A stretch of DNA of 64,000 bases from an uncultured Anaerococcus sp. (GCA_900551095.1 URUJ01000007.1:1-64000), one strand, 5' to 3'; shown: positions 17,566-26,946, numbered from the stretch's first letter. Notes: generated from the letters alone by a model not told the origin. Translations and numbers: made by a program.

Positions 17566-17603
17566 TTGACAAGTGTTATAAACTGTTATATACTGTTATA
17601 GAG
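17566..17603 (+). promoter_or_regulatory. Promoter and triple direct-repeat operator of GntR-ABC operon 2
   Basis: TTGACA (17566-17571), 17-bp spacer, TATACT (17589-17594). Three consecutive 10-bp units GTGTTATAAA, CTGTTATATA, CTGTTATAGA (17574-17603) cover the spacer and -10, placing each unit on the same face of the helix. Confidence 0.75.
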
Positions 17604-17618
17604 AAGAGGGGAATAAAA

Positions 17619-18002
17619 GTGAAGATTATTATAAAAAATGGGTCGGCAGTGCCTATTTATGAACAGATTAAAAATGCAATTAGGGAAGAAATTCTAAATG
17701 GCAAGCTAAAAGCAGGGGAGAAGCTTCCATCTGTGAGAAATCTTGCCCGTGAGCTTTCTATTTCGATTCTCACTGTTAAAAAAGCCTACGACGAGCTAGA
17801 AAATGAAGGCTTCATCGAAAGCCGCCAAGGTCTTGGGACCTTTGTTGGAAAAGAAGATCCGAATTTAAGGCTTGAAGAAAAGCAAAAAAAACTTGAAGAA
17901 GCCTTGCTTTCTGCAATTAGGTTTTCAAAAGATATTGAAATGGAAAAGTACGATTTATTTAAACTTTTAGAATATTTATATGAAGGAGATTTTAATGATT
18001 GA
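17619..18002 (+). CDS. GntR family regulator, YtrA type
   Basis: Winged-helix repressor of 127 residues. IKNGSAVPIYEQIKNAIREEI leads into the HTH segment LPSVRNLARELSISILTVKKAY and the wing GFIESRQGLGTFVGKE; the C-terminal tail is short, as in YtrA-type regulators. The start is GTG at 17619 behind AGGGGAA; a longer in-frame extension to 17556 would overlap the promoter and is rejected. Overlaps the ATPase gene by 8 nt. Probably binds the triple repeat over its own promoter. Confidence 0.9.
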   Translation: MKIIIKNGSAVPIYEQIKNAIREEILNGKLKAGEKLPSVRNLARELSISILTVKKAYDELENEGFIESRQGLGTFVGKEDPNLRLEEKQKKLEEALLSAIRFSKDIEMEKYDLFKLLEYLYEGDFND

Positions 18003-18831
18003 TAAGATTAGGGCAAGGGGCCTTGCCAAAAATTTTGACAAATTTAAGCTAGGACCAAATGACTTTACTATCAAAAAAGGTTTTGTAACAGGCTTTATCG
18101 GGAAAAATGGAATGGGAAAGACAACTACCATCAAGGCACTCTTGTCCCTTATAAATTACGATGGGGAGATTTTCCTTGATGATAAAAAAATAGAAGACTT
18201 ATCCTATCTTCAAGATGTGGGTCTTGTCATGGACGATTCTTTCTTAGGAAAAGATTGGACCTTAGACCTTGTAAATAAAGCCATGAATGTTGGATATGAA
18301 AATTGGGATGAGAAATCTTTTTATGGATTTCTTGATAAATTTAATCTTGATAGGGACAAAAAGGTAGAAGAATTATCAAGGGGTATGAAAATCAAGCTAA
18401 TGCTTGCTATTGCCTTATCCCACCAGGCGAAAATCCTAATCCTAGATGAACCAACAAGCGGTCTTGACCCTGCCATGAGAGATGAACTTGTAGATATAGT
18501 ATTAGATTTTATGGAAAATGAAGATCACACAGTCCTATTTTCAACCCATATCACCCAAGATCTTGATAGGATTGCAGATTTTATAGTCTTTATAGATGAT
18601 GGAAAGATTGTCTATGAGGGGTCTAAGGATGAGTTTTACGACAAATTTTTGCTAATAAAGGGTGGACTTGATGATTATGAAAGAATAAAAAATCTCAAAA
18701 TCCTTGGCCAAAAGATGTCAAAAGTCAATTTTGAAGCCTTAGTTTTGAGGGAAGATTATAGGGAAGATGAGAACCTGCTGGCTGAAGCGCCAAGTATAGA
18801 TGAGATTATGATTTATTATGGGAGGAAATGA
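17995..18831 (+). CDS. ABC transporter ATP-binding protein (GntR-ABC operon 2)
   Basis: ATPase of 278 residues with Walker A GFIGKNGMGKTTTIKALL, signature ELSRGMKIKLMLAIAL, Walker B ILILDEPTSGLDPAMRDE and H-loop FSTHITQD. The layout matches YtrB/YhcH-type exporters regulated by GntR. ATG at 17995 has AAGGAG 6 nt upstream and is chosen over an in-frame ATG at 17980. The permease follows in a TGATG junction. Confidence 0.92.
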   Translation: MIDKIRARGLAKNFDKFKLGPNDFTIKKGFVTGFIGKNGMGKTTTIKALLSLINYDGEIFLDDKKIEDLSYLQDVGLVMDDSFLGKDWTLDLVNKAMNVGYENWDEKSFYGFLDKFNLDRDKKVEELSRGMKIKLMLAIALSHQAKILILDEPTSGLDPAMRDELVDIVLDFMENEDHTVLFSTHITQDLDRIADFIVFIDDGKIVYEGSKDEFYDKFLLIKGGLDDYERIKNLKILGQKMSKVNFEALVLREDYREDENLLAEAPSIDEIMIYYGRK

Positions 18832-19481
18832 TGAATATAAAAAAACAAATTAAACTGGATTTAATTTCGATAAAGCCTTATTTTACCCTTAAAAACTTAC
18901 TTGTTTTTTCAGGTATTGCTATTTTTTATATGTTTATAACTAAAAGCCCAAATATCCTTTTATCAATTTCTATGTTTTTTGCTATGGCTTTCTCAGCTTA
19001 TCCATTTCTTGTGGGATATAATTCAGGAATTGATGGTATTTATAGACTGTTTTCCATTGACAGCAAGGATGTAGTTTTAGCTAGATATATTTTAGCTTTT
19101 ATTATCTACGTATTCTCCTCAATCCTAGGTATTACTTACTACTTAATAGCTTCAAAAATTAAGGCCTATCCAATAAATATGGAGATATTGATTACTTTTG
19201 GGGTAAATTTTCTGGTTTTTGCTATAATTATATCCCTACAATATCCAATCTATTTTAAATATGGCTATACAAAGGCAAAAACTTGGATTCTTCTTCCGAT
19301 ATTTATATTAGGTATATTGGGAGGAGTTGTAGGATTTTTGGTAAAAGATTTTTCTGACCTTATTAATTTTGCCTATCAAAATAAGGAGCTTTTAATAATA
19401 TTATGTATTATCATATTTATACTAATAATTACAATTTCAATTAAGCTTGCTATCAAATTTTATAGACAAAGAGATTTTTAA
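18831..19481 (+). CDS. ABC-2 type permease (GntR-ABC operon 2)
   Basis: Membrane protein of 216 residues with six hydrophobic segments spaced over its whole length and no large loop, consistent with the ABC2_membrane_5-like permeases that pair with YtrA-regulated ATPases. Two tandem ATGs (18828, 18831) are possible; the second has better spacing from GGAGG. It ends the operon. Substrate unknown. Confidence 0.82.
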   Translation: MNIKKQIKLDLISIKPYFTLKNLLVFSGIAIFYMFITKSPNILLSISMFFAMAFSAYPFLVGYNSGIDGIYRLFSIDSKDVVLARYILAFIIYVFSSILGITYYLIASKIKAYPINMEILITFGVNFLVFAIIISLQYPIYFKYGYTKAKTWILLPIFILGILGGVVGFLVKDFSDLINFAYQNKELLIILCIIIFILIITISIKLAIKFYRQRDF

Positions 19482-19602
19482 TTATAAATTGATGGATTAG
19501 AAAAGTTTGCTTGTATGGTATTTACTTTATTTATGGGATTTCTCCTCAATGCTTTTGTGGTAATGACGGAGTAGAATTGTACAAATAAATAATTTCAATA
19601 AA

Positions 19603-19645
19603 AAAATCGTCCCGACTTTTTTTAAGTCTAGGGACGATTTTCTTT
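19603..19645. terminator. Bidirectional terminator between GntR-ABC operon 2 and fruK
   Basis: Long stem AAAATCGTCCC / GGGACGATTTT with an internal GACTT/AAGTC extension, A-rich before and T-rich after, suited to both convergent transcripts. Confidence 0.88.
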
Positions 19646-20578
19646 TTATTCTATTATTTCTATGTCTACAAGAGGTAGGACATCAAGAATCTCATCTCTA
19701 CTTGGTAGGTCTAGGACTTTAGCTGTGGCGTTTGCTGCAGCAACTGCTACCATGTAGGATTCGATTGGGTCGTTATCTCTTACAAGGGTGCCGACAAAAC
19801 CTGCTATCATCGCATCTCTACAAGCAACTGTGTTTATGATTTCTCTTTCATCTTTAATTGGGTTTGCCGCATAGACTCCATCTCTGGTAAAAAACATTGA
19901 TCCGTCTTCGCCGTAGGAGATTATTACGTATTTTGCACCTTTTTTGATGAGGTCTTTGCCGTAAGGGATGTAGTCCATCTTATCTTCGATTTTTACGTTG
20001 TAGATAGCTTCGATATCTTCTCCGTTTGGTTTTACTAGAAGTGGCCCTCTTTGAACCATATTCATCAAATATTGACTTGGTACGTCAGCGATAAAATACG
20101 CCCCGTTAGCCTTGGCTATTTCTACCATTCTGTCATAGATATCAGCATCTTCTCCGTGTTCCATTGGAGGAACAGAGCCGCCAAAGATTATTGTATCTCC
20201 TTCTCTGACTCTTGATAGATAATATAGAAGTTCTTCTACTTCTTCGGTTGAAATTGTAGGACCTTGGAAATTTATTACTGTTTCTTTTTTATCTTCAAAA
20301 ATTTTGATGTTTATCCTGTTAGATGCTTCTATTTCAACAAAGTCTACTAGGATTTCTTCTTTTTCTAGCCAATCTTTTATAAAAAGTCCTTGGTACGATC
20401 CAAGAAAGCCGGTGGCTGTTGTTGGGATTTTTAGTTGGGATAATATTCTTGATACGTTTATTGCCTTCCCACCTGGGAGGGTTCTTTCGGTTTTGATGTT
20501 GTTGTTAAAACCCGGGTTTAATTTGTCTACTTCTACAAATAAGTCTACAGATGGGTTTAGGGTTACTGTGTAAATCAT
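19646..20578 (-). CDS. fruK: 1-phosphofructokinase-like hexose phosphate kinase
   Basis: PfkB-family kinase of 310 residues, probably converting fructose-1-phosphate (or tagatose-6-phosphate) to the bisphosphate. The N-terminus MIYTVTLNPSVDLFVEVDKL and LPGGKAINVSRIL are diagnostic of the FruK/LacC branch. Oddly the catalytic GAGD motif near the C-terminus is ACRD (in NTVACRDAMIAGF), keeping the base Asp255 but losing both anion-hole glycines. ATG at 20578 is chosen because AGAGG lies 7 nt upstream; an ATG at 20593 has no ribosome site. It follows murF by 11 nt and lacks a fructose PTS gene nearby. Confidence 0.85.
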   Translation of the reverse strand: MIYTVTLNPSVDLFVEVDKLNPGFNNNIKTERTLPGGKAINVSRILSQLKIPTTATGFLGSYQGLFIKDWLEKEEILVDFVEIEASNRINIKIFEDKKETVINFQGPTISTEEVEELLYYLSRVREGDTIIFGGSVPPMEHGEDADIYDRMVEIAKANGAYFIADVPSQYLMNMVQRGPLLVKPNGEDIEAIYNVKIEDKMDYIPYGKDLIKKGAKYVIISYGEDGSMFFTRDGVYAANPIKDEREIINTVACRDAMIAGFVGTLVRDNDPIESYMVAVAAANATAKVLDLPSRDEILDVLPLVDIEIIE

Positions 20579-20589
20579 GGATACCTCTT

Positions 20590-21969
20590 TCATATATTAA
20601 AGTACTTAATGGATTCGATAACTTCTTCCATGTGCATGCCGTGACTGCCTTTGACAAAAATCAGGCTTGCACCAATTACAAGAGATTTTAATTTCTCGAT
20701 TAATTCGTCTTTGTGTTCAAAATATAGCGACCTATCTTGTGGGAAATTTTCTAGGCTTGCTTCATACATTTCCCTCGCAAGAGGACCGTAGAACAAGCAA
20801 TAATCTATTTTTTTGCTATCAATTTTTAAACCTACCCCACGGTGAAGCTCTTTTTCATTTTCCCCAAGTTCAAGCATATCGGCAAGGCAAACTATTTTTC
20901 TCTTGTAGCCTTCTAGCATATAAGCAGTCTCTAGCCCTGCTTGGAGAGATTGAGGATTTGACTTGTATGAGTCATCCAAAACGTCAAAGCCTTCACACTC
21001 TAGAAGTTCGGTTCTATTTTGACTTGATTTTGCCTTCATAAAACCGTTGTCGATTGTTTCTTTTGATAGACCTAAAATCTCACTTATCATTACAACAGCA
21101 GCCGCATTGTAAATATTATGCTCGCCAATAAGTGGCACTTCGTAAAGTTCGTCTTCATGGGAGAAACTAATCTTGGATGATGGTGACTTTTCAATTTTAA
21201 TCTTGAAATCAGCATCATCACTAGTGCCAAAAGATAACACTTTTTGTTTTATGTCATAAGTAGGGATTTCATCTCTCATGGTCGGATCATCTATATTATA
21301 GATAAAAAGCCCATCGTCTTTCATTCCGTCAAGGATTTCAAGTTTCGCCTTGAGGATGCCAGACTTACTTTTTAGGTTGTGAAGATGGCTATCTCCAATA
21401 TTTGTAATTATGGAAATATCTGGTTTTACCATTGGGCTTGTAAGGGCAATATCTCCAAAATTATCTGTACCAAGCTCTATTATTGCTACTTCTGTTTCTG
21501 GATTTAGAGATAGAACAGTTTTTGGTACGCCTATGTCGTTATTTAGATTGCCCATGGTTTTTTGGGTCTTATATTTTTCTGAAAGAACCCCATACAAAAG
21601 ATCTTTGGTAGTTGTCTTGCCGTTTGAACCAGTGATGGCAATGACCTTGTAGGATAGTTCATTCCTGTAGGCTGTAGCAAGGTCTTGGAGGGCTTTTTTT
21701 GTATCGGCTACTTTTATATGGGGAATTGATACAGTTTTATTAATTTTTTCTGGATTATCTATAAGAAAGGCCTTAGCGCCCTTATTCTCACATTCTTTGA
21801 TAAAAATTCTTCCGTCAAAAACTTCACCGACCAAAGGAATATAAAGTTCGCCTGGATCAATAGTTCTAGAATCGGTTGAAATTCCCTTGATTTTCACATC
21901 GGAAAACTTATCGTCAGAGATTTTTCCACCAATCATATTGGCAATTTCTTTTAATGTCTTTTCAATCAT
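20590..21969 (-). CDS. murF: UDP-N-acetylmuramoyl-tripeptide--D-alanyl-D-alanine ligase
   Basis: Adds D-Ala-D-Ala to the UDP-MurNAc-tripeptide, the last cytoplasmic step in peptidoglycan precursor synthesis. The 459-residue protein shows the Mur ligase domains: N-terminal substrate domain (STDSRTIDPGELYIPLVGEVFDG), central ATP-binding domain with ITGSNGKTTTKDLL, and a C-terminal domain with DDSYKSNPQSLQAGLE. ATG at 21969 has AGGAG 8 nt upstream and overlaps the end of ddl by 8 nt, so the enzyme that makes D-Ala-D-Ala and the one that uses it are coupled. Confidence 0.95.
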   Translation of the reverse strand: MIEKTLKEIANMIGGKISDDKFSDVKIKGISTDSRTIDPGELYIPLVGEVFDGRIFIKECENKGAKAFLIDNPEKINKTVSIPHIKVADTKKALQDLATAYRNELSYKVIAITGSNGKTTTKDLLYGVLSEKYKTQKTMGNLNNDIGVPKTVLSLNPETEVAIIELGTDNFGDIALTSPMVKPDISIITNIGDSHLHNLKSKSGILKAKLEILDGMKDDGLFIYNIDDPTMRDEIPTYDIKQKVLSFGTSDDADFKIKIEKSPSSKISFSHEDELYEVPLIGEHNIYNAAAVVMISEILGLSKETIDNGFMKAKSSQNRTELLECEGFDVLDDSYKSNPQSLQAGLETAYMLEGYKRKIVCLADMLELGENEKELHRGVGLKIDSKKIDYCLFYGPLAREMYEASLENFPQDRSLYFEHKDELIEKLKSLVIGASLIFVKGSHGMHMEEVIESIKYFNI

Positions 21970-23005
21970 TTCTACTTCTCCTAAATCCGTCATCTATTAA
22001 TTTATCGAGAATTGTAGAAAAATCCACATCGTAAAGCTTCATAGCCATCCTTGCAAAAAATGAAGATGGGGTAAAGCCTGGAAAGGTGTTTATTTCATTG
22101 ATATAGAAATTTTTATCATTTCCATAAAAAATATCGACTCTCGCAAAACCTTCACATCCAGCAGCCTTGTAGCAAGCTTTGGCAAAGTCTTTAGCTTTTT
22201 TTAGGTCTTCTTCATCCATCTTATAAGGAAGCTCTTCTCTGGTTGTCTTTGAGAAATATTTCGCATCCCAGTCCAAAAAAACATGGTCTGTAATATAGGC
22301 TGCAGGATCAGAAACATCTATATTGTCAGAATCTCCAAGGACAGCAAGTTCTATCTCTTGACCTAGGATTAACTCTTCTACTAGAAGTTTTCTGTCGTAT
22401 TTAAGGGCTTCTAGTCCTGCTTTTTTGAAATCTTCTTTTGTTTCCACTCTAGATACACCAACAGAAGAGCCATTTGCAGAAGGCTTTACAATGAGGGGGA
22501 GACCGATATAATCAACACATTCGTCAATAAAATCGTCGTCAAAATCTTCTTTATAGCAATATTTGTATTTGGCTTGTTTAAGTTTTGACTTTTCGAAAAT
22601 GTCGTTACTTGTGACCTTATCCATGCAAATAGCAGAGGATAATAGACCATTTCCGATATAAGTTAGGCCTACCGCATCCAAAAAGCCTTGGATAGTGCCG
22701 TCTTCGCCGTAAGTTCCGTGGACAACTGGAAGGATAATTGTGTTTTCTAGGTTTTCCTTTGAAGTCTCCATCAGAAAGTCTGCGATAGATTCTTGTTTAG
22801 ACTTAGAAATATTTTTTACCAGGGAAAATTCATCTTCTGGATTAAAGTCTGTAAAAGTTTCTGAAAATTTTCCTTCCTTATCTATATATACTATTTTTTC
22901 TTGGTATTTTTCCTTGTTTAGGTTTTTAACTATGTTAAGGGCACTTCTTAGGGCGATATCATGCTCGCTAGAAGGTCCTCCGCATAAGATGCATACAGTT
23001 TTCAT
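21962..23005 (-). CDS. ddl: D-alanine--D-alanine ligase
   Basis: ATP-grasp enzyme of 347 residues joining two D-alanines for the peptidoglycan stem peptide. Visible family marks: VCILCGGPSSEHDIALRSA at the N-terminus, the VVHGTYGEDGTIQGFLDAVGLTY substrate region, PLIVKPSANGSSVGVS in the ATP-grasp fold and FYINEINTFPGFTPSSFF at the metal site. The Tyr of GTYGEDGTIQG indicates a normal D-Ala-D-Ala ligase, whereas vancomycin-resistance type ligases differ in this loop region. First gene of the ddl-murF-fruK minus-strand operon. Confidence 0.95.
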   Translation of the reverse strand: MKTVCILCGGPSSEHDIALRSALNIVKNLNKEKYQEKIVYIDKEGKFSETFTDFNPEDEFSLVKNISKSKQESIADFLMETSKENLENTIILPVVHGTYGEDGTIQGFLDAVGLTYIGNGLLSSAICMDKVTSNDIFEKSKLKQAKYKYCYKEDFDDDFIDECVDYIGLPLIVKPSANGSSVGVSRVETKEDFKKAGLEALKYDRKLLVEELILGQEIELAVLGDSDNIDVSDPAAYITDHVFLDWDAKYFSKTTREELPYKMDEEDLKKAKDFAKACYKAAGCEGFARVDIFYGNDKNFYINEINTFPGFTPSSFFARMAMKLYDVDFSTILDKLIDDGFRRSRND

Positions 23006-23036
23006 AGTTTCTCTCTTTCTTTATAAGCTTAAGTAA

Positions 23037-23464
23037 ATTTTACTACATATGAAAAATATGGGCAAATATATCTCAATTTATAAGTGTTTTCTTTTTGAAT
23101 TTGTGACTTATTTTATCTAAGTAATTATAAATTGATTCATAATTAGTTACAAAATGATACTTAATTGTAATAAAAATGTCTACAATAAGATTCTCAAAAT
23201 TATCTAATTATTGGATTTTGATAATATTTTATCATAGAAATTTATCGAAATCAGAGAGTAAATCATTTAGGAAAAGGCTTGTCTTCAATATTTGTGACAA
23301 TTTGTAAACATTTTGTAAGATTTAACAAAATCTACATAATTTCCACACAATTTAAATATATACTATACAACGTAAATAAGTGATTGTTATCAATTTGTAA
23401 CTACTGTTACATATTGTAGCAGAAAAATAAAAATAATGATTTTATATAGATTAAAGGAGAAAAA
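23037..23464 (+). promoter_or_regulatory. Long regulatory region upstream of the SH3b/transglycosylase gene
   Basis: About 430 bp without a gene between divergent ddl and the secreted cell-wall protein. It contains a WalR-like direct repeat TGTAAA-N5-TGTAAG at 23303-23319, preceded one turn upstream by TGTGAC (23293-23298), and an inverted repeat TGTAAC-TACT-GTTACA at 23396-23411 close to the gene. Confidence 0.55.
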
Positions 23465-24301
23465 ATGAAATTTTTAAGAAAATACGCACTTGCAGCAGCC
23501 TTAGTAATACCATCAGTATTCACTATAGGTTCACTGAAAGCAGAAGCTGCAAGCGCTGTAATTAATAAAGACGTTGCAAATGGAGTAAATGTTAGAAGCG
23601 AAGCTAAACTTGGCGATAACATTATCGGTCTAATCGACGAAGCAGACAAGGAATACGAAATAAAAGAAGATAAGGACGGTTGGTTAAAAATCGACTTTGA
23701 AGGTAAAGACGCTTACGTATCAACTGACCTTTTCCACCTTCTTAACGAAACAGAAGTAGTTAGTGCTACAAATTTCAGAAAAGAAGCAAACCTAAACTCC
23801 GAAGTTATCGAAGTTTTAGAAAAAGGTACAAAAGTAAAATCCCTAGAAATCGCTGAAAATGGTTTTGTAAAGGTAGAAGTTGATGGCAAGGAAGGCTATA
23901 TCTACAACAACCTACTTGAGACTTTTAGAGTAAGAAATGAAAAAAATGCCAAAGCTGGGCAAGTAAACCAAGCAAACCAACAACCAGCACAAAACACACA
24001 AAATAATAATCAAGCACCAGTAGCTCAAAACCAACAAGCACCAGCACAAAATAATAACCAATCTTACCAAGGCTCATCTAACTGGGCTAAGGAATGGATA
24101 GCACAAAGAGAATCAGGTGGATCTTACACAGCCTACAATCCAAATGGTGGCTATTATGGTAGATACCAACTAAATCCATCTTTAGTTCCTTATGGTGCAA
24201 GCCCTGCTCAACAAGAAGCTGCAGCAGATAACTATGTAGCTCAAAGATACGGCTCATGGGAAAATGCCCAAGCTTTCTGGCAAAGAAACGGTTGGTACTA
24301 A
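23465..24301 (+). CDS. Secreted SH3b-domain cell-wall protein with C-terminal transglycosylase-like domain
   Basis: Exported protein of 278 residues. Residues 1-28 are a signal peptide ending near KAEAAS. Two bacterial SH3 domains follow (about 32-90 and 97-155, each with VNVRSEAK/TNFRKEAN type starts), then a Gln/Asn/Pro linker (about 165-200) and a C-terminal domain with WIAQRESGGSYTAYNPNGGYYGRYQL, the lysozyme-like/resuscitation-factor transglycosylase fold whose catalytic Glu is in the RESGG motif. It should bind and cleave peptidoglycan. The WalR-like boxes upstream fit control with other wall hydrolases. A terminator follows directly. Confidence 0.88.
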   Translation: MKFLRKYALAAALVIPSVFTIGSLKAEAASAVINKDVANGVNVRSEAKLGDNIIGLIDEADKEYEIKEDKDGWLKIDFEGKDAYVSTDLFHLLNETEVVSATNFRKEANLNSEVIEVLEKGTKVKSLEIAENGFVKVEVDGKEGYIYNNLLETFRVRNEKNAKAGQVNQANQQPAQNTQNNNQAPVAQNQQAPAQNNNQSYQGSSNWAKEWIAQRESGGSYTAYNPNGGYYGRYQLNPSLVPYGASPAQQEAAADNYVAQRYGSWENAQAFWQRNGWY

Positions 24302-24306
24302 AACAC

Positions 24307-24332
24307 AAGCTCAGTTTAACTGGGCTTTTTTT
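24307..24332 (+). terminator. Terminator after the SH3b/transglycosylase gene
   Basis: Stem AGCTCAGT-TTA-ACTGGGCT and seven T residues, starting 6 nt after the stop. Confidence 0.85.
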
Positions 24333-24470
24333 GTTGGAAAAATTTGCCATAAATTAGCGATTATTACCATAGGTAGAAAACTTTTGGAAAAATCTAGAAT
24401 TTTGCCAAAAATCTGTTTCTTTACCCTAATAATATAATATAACAATGGTACAATAAAGGTGGAGGATTTT

Positions 24471-24740
24471 ATGAAAGCAATACTTACAATTATAGGACTA
24501 GATAGACCCGGTATAATTTACCAGGTTTCAGAAATTTTATATACTTATAACATCAATATTTTGGACTTAAGCCAAACTATTATGGAAGAAAAATTTGTGG
24601 CAATGATTAACATTGATTTGTCAAAGGCTAATGCCGATTTTAAGAAGATTAAAACAAGCTTTGATGATTTGTCAAAGGAAACTAAGCTTGAAATTAGAAT
24701 ACAAAACGAAGAAGTTTTTGACGTGATGCATAGGATTTAA
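24471..24740 (+). CDS. ACT domain protein (UPF0237)
   Basis: Cytoplasmic protein of 89 residues made of a single ACT domain: [35 protein letters not shown] is the ligand-binding half. UPF0237 proteins are putative small-molecule sensors, generally encoded next to a DUF711 gene as here. ATG at 24471 has GGTGGAGG 5 nt upstream; the GTG at 24459 in frame overlaps that site and is rejected. Followed 1 nt later by the DUF711 gene. Confidence 0.9.
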   Translation: MKAILTIIGLDRPGIIYQVSEILYTYNINILDLSQTIMEEKFVAMINIDLSKANADFKKIKTSFDDLSKETKLEIRIQNEEVFDVMHRI

Positions 24741-24741
24741 C

Positions 24742-26091
24742 ATGGATAAGGAAAATATATTAGATACTATAAAAATGTTAGATGAAGAAAATCTTGACAT
24801 CAGAACTCTCACCATTGGAATAAGTCTTTTAGATTGTATCGACCCTGATTACAAAAAGGCTTGCGATAAGATTTATAATAAACTCATAAGAGAAAGCAAG
24901 GATTTTCTAAAAGTTTCGGGGGAAATTTCCCAACTATACGGAGTTCCTATTGTAAATAACAGGATTTCTGTCACACCGATTTCCCTAATAGCAGCAGCGA
25001 CAGACCTTGATGACTACACTCCTTTTGCCAAAACTCTTGATAGGGCGGCAAAGGAAATTGGAATAAACTTTATTGGAGGATTTTCAGCCTTAGTTGAAAA
25101 AGGCATGACAAGGGCTGATGAGATCTTGATAAAATCTATCCCCAAGGCCCTCGCAGAAACTGACTTGGTATGTGCTTCAATTAACATCGGTTCGACCAAG
25201 GCTGGGATAAATATGGACGCAGCTCGCCTTTGTGGGAAAACTATAAAAAATCTTGCTCATAATACCGAAAATGCCTTTGGTTGTGCGAAACTTGTAGTAT
25301 TTGCAAATGCAGTTGAGGACAATCCTTTTATGGCAGGAGCTTTTCACGGAGTAGGCGAAGCTGACACTGTAATTAGCGTTGGTATATCAGGGCCAGGAGT
25401 GGTAAAAGCGGCTATAGCTGGTAAGGAAAATTTAAAAATAAATGAAATCTATGAAACAATCAAGAAAACCGCCTTTAAAATCACCAGAATGGGTGAACTT
25501 GTCTGCAAGGAAGTCTGCAAAAAACTTGATAAAAACTTTGGAATAGTTGACCTTTCTCTTGCTCCAACACCAGCCATAGGCGATTCTGTTGGAAGAATTT
25601 TACAAGAAATAGGTATCGACAAGGTAGGTGGCCATGGGACAATAGCAGCCCTCGCCATGTTAAATGACGCCGTAAAAAAGGGCGGAATCATGGCAAGTTC
25701 TAGAGTTGGTGGTCTTTCTGGTGCCTTTATTCCAGTTAGCGAAGATGAGGCAATGATAGAAGCTGCAGGCAAGGGATGGATAAGTTTTGATAAGCTAGAA
25801 GCCATGACTTGTGTTTGCTCGGTAGGTCTTGACATGATAGCTATCCCTGGCAAAACTTCTGCTGCAAATATTTCTGCAATGATAGCAGATGAGGCAGCAC
25901 TAGGAGTTATAAATAACAAGACAACCGCCGTTAGAATCATCCCAGTAGAAGGAAAAGACGTGGGCGATAGCGTGGAATTTGGTGGACTCTTAGGCTACGC
26001 ACCAATTATGGATGTGGGAGAATCAGATTCGAGTATCATGATAGAAAGGGGAGGATTTATCCCAGCCCCTGTTCATTCTTTTAAAAACTAG
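24742..26091 (+). CDS. PFL-fold family protein UPF0210 (DUF711)
   Basis: Protein of 449 residues matching UPF0210, a family with a pyruvate formate-lyase-like barrel but unknown reaction. Recognisable blocks are [17 protein letters not shown] at the N-terminus, [38 protein letters not shown] and [14 protein letters not shown] near the C-terminus. The strict pairing with a small ACT protein suggests the ACT domain senses an amino acid or metabolite and regulates this enzyme. It starts 1 nt after the ACT gene stop. Confidence 0.9.
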   Translation: MDKENILDTIKMLDEENLDIRTLTIGISLLDCIDPDYKKACDKIYNKLIRESKDFLKVSGEISQLYGVPIVNNRISVTPISLIAAATDLDDYTPFAKTLDRAAKEIGINFIGGFSALVEKGMTRADEILIKSIPKALAETDLVCASINIGSTKAGINMDAARLCGKTIKNLAHNTENAFGCAKLVVFANAVEDNPFMAGAFHGVGEADTVISVGISGPGVVKAAIAGKENLKINEIYETIKKTAFKITRMGELVCKEVCKKLDKNFGIVDLSLAPTPAIGDSVGRILQEIGIDKVGGHGTIAALAMLNDAVKKGGIMASSRVGGLSGAFIPVSEDEAMIEAAGKGWISFDKLEAMTCVCSVGLDMIAIPGKTSAANISAMIADEAALGVINNKTTAVRIIPVEGKDVGDSVEFGGLLGYAPIMDVGESDSSIMIERGGFIPAPVHSFKN

Positions 26092-26099
26092 GAGGAAAA

Positions 26100-26624
26100 A
26101 TGACAGAAAAAAATCCAATAGTAACATTCATGATGGAAAATGGAGACATAATAAAAGCTGAACTCTACCCAGAAATCGCTCCAAATACAGTATCTAATTT
26201 TATATCCTTAATAGAAAAAGGCTTTTACGATGGCCTAATCTTTCATAGGGTAATAAAAAACTTCATGATTCAAGGCGGAGATCCAGAAGGCACAGGCATG
26301 GGCGGCCCAGGCTACGCTATAAAGGGCGAATTTAACCTAAATGGTTTTGAAAATAATCTAAAACACGAAAGAGGAGTCCTATCCATGGCAAGAAGCTTCA
26401 TGCCAGATTCAGCCGGCAGCCAATTTTTTATCATGCACCAAGATAGCCCCCACCTAGACGGCCAGTACGCTGGCTTCGGCAAGGTAATAGAGGGAATAGA
26501 AGTAGTAGATAAAATTGCAGAAGCTAAAACAAATAGGCAAGATAGGCCAAAAAAAGATATAAAAATAGAGAAAACAACTGTAGAAACATACGGCATAGAC
26601 TACGACGAACCAGAAACAATTTAG
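26100..26624 (+). CDS. ppiB: Cyclophilin-type peptidyl-prolyl isomerase
   Basis: Cytoplasmic protein-folding catalyst of 174 residues; no signal peptide. The cyclophilin core is clear: FHRVIKNFMIQGGDPEGTG (active-site Arg), GVLSMARSFMPDSAGSQFFI and GQYAGFGKVIEGIEVVDKI. Length fits bacterial PpiB. It follows the DUF711 gene by 8 nt and is followed by a terminator, so the three genes probably share a transcript. Confidence 0.94.
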   Translation: MTEKNPIVTFMMENGDIIKAELYPEIAPNTVSNFISLIEKGFYDGLIFHRVIKNFMIQGGDPEGTGMGGPGYAIKGEFNLNGFENNLKHERGVLSMARSFMPDSAGSQFFIMHQDSPHLDGQYAGFGKVIEGIEVVDKIAEAKTNRQDRPKKDIKIEKTTVETYGIDYDEPETI

Positions 26625-26636
26625 ATAAATTTACAC

Positions 26637-26666
26637 ATAGCAGGCAAAATGTCTGCTATTTTTTTG
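26637..26666 (+). terminator. Terminator after ppiB
   Basis: Stem ATAGCAG / CTGCTAT with seven following T residues. Confidence 0.8.
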
Positions 26667-26946
26667 ACATAAAATATATATAATATTTTCTGCTAAATAT
26701 TAATTTTTTTGGTACAACGGTCTTAGAATAAATTGTCAGAACTAGGGGGACTGACGGAGGGAAAAACAGATGTATTTTATAGATAGGCAGACAATAGACA
26801 TGGTCCAATCCTTACGTCATTTTGACAAAAAAAGTGAGGGAAAATCCCATAAATTAGGTAAGATTAAAATTATTATCTATTAATAATTGAATTTGTCTAC
26901 ATTCTGTATATTCTAAAGGATACGAAAATTTATAGGAGATTAATTT
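26667..26946. other. Region between ppiB and the adhesin pseudogene
   Basis: About 280 bp. A 37-codon frame (26770-26883) has only a weak ribosome site and is not convincing as a gene. An AGGAGATTAATTT ribosome site at the end belongs to the adhesin pseudogene. Confidence 0.4.

Noticed and set aside
17556..17618. N-terminal extension of the second GntR regulator
   Set aside because: It would be read through the -35, repeats and -10 of the gene's own promoter; GTG at 17619 has a good ribosome site and matches family length.
26770..26883. 37-codon ORF before the adhesin
   Set aside because: Weak ribosome site, no hydrophobic or conserved pattern, and no coupling to neighbours.
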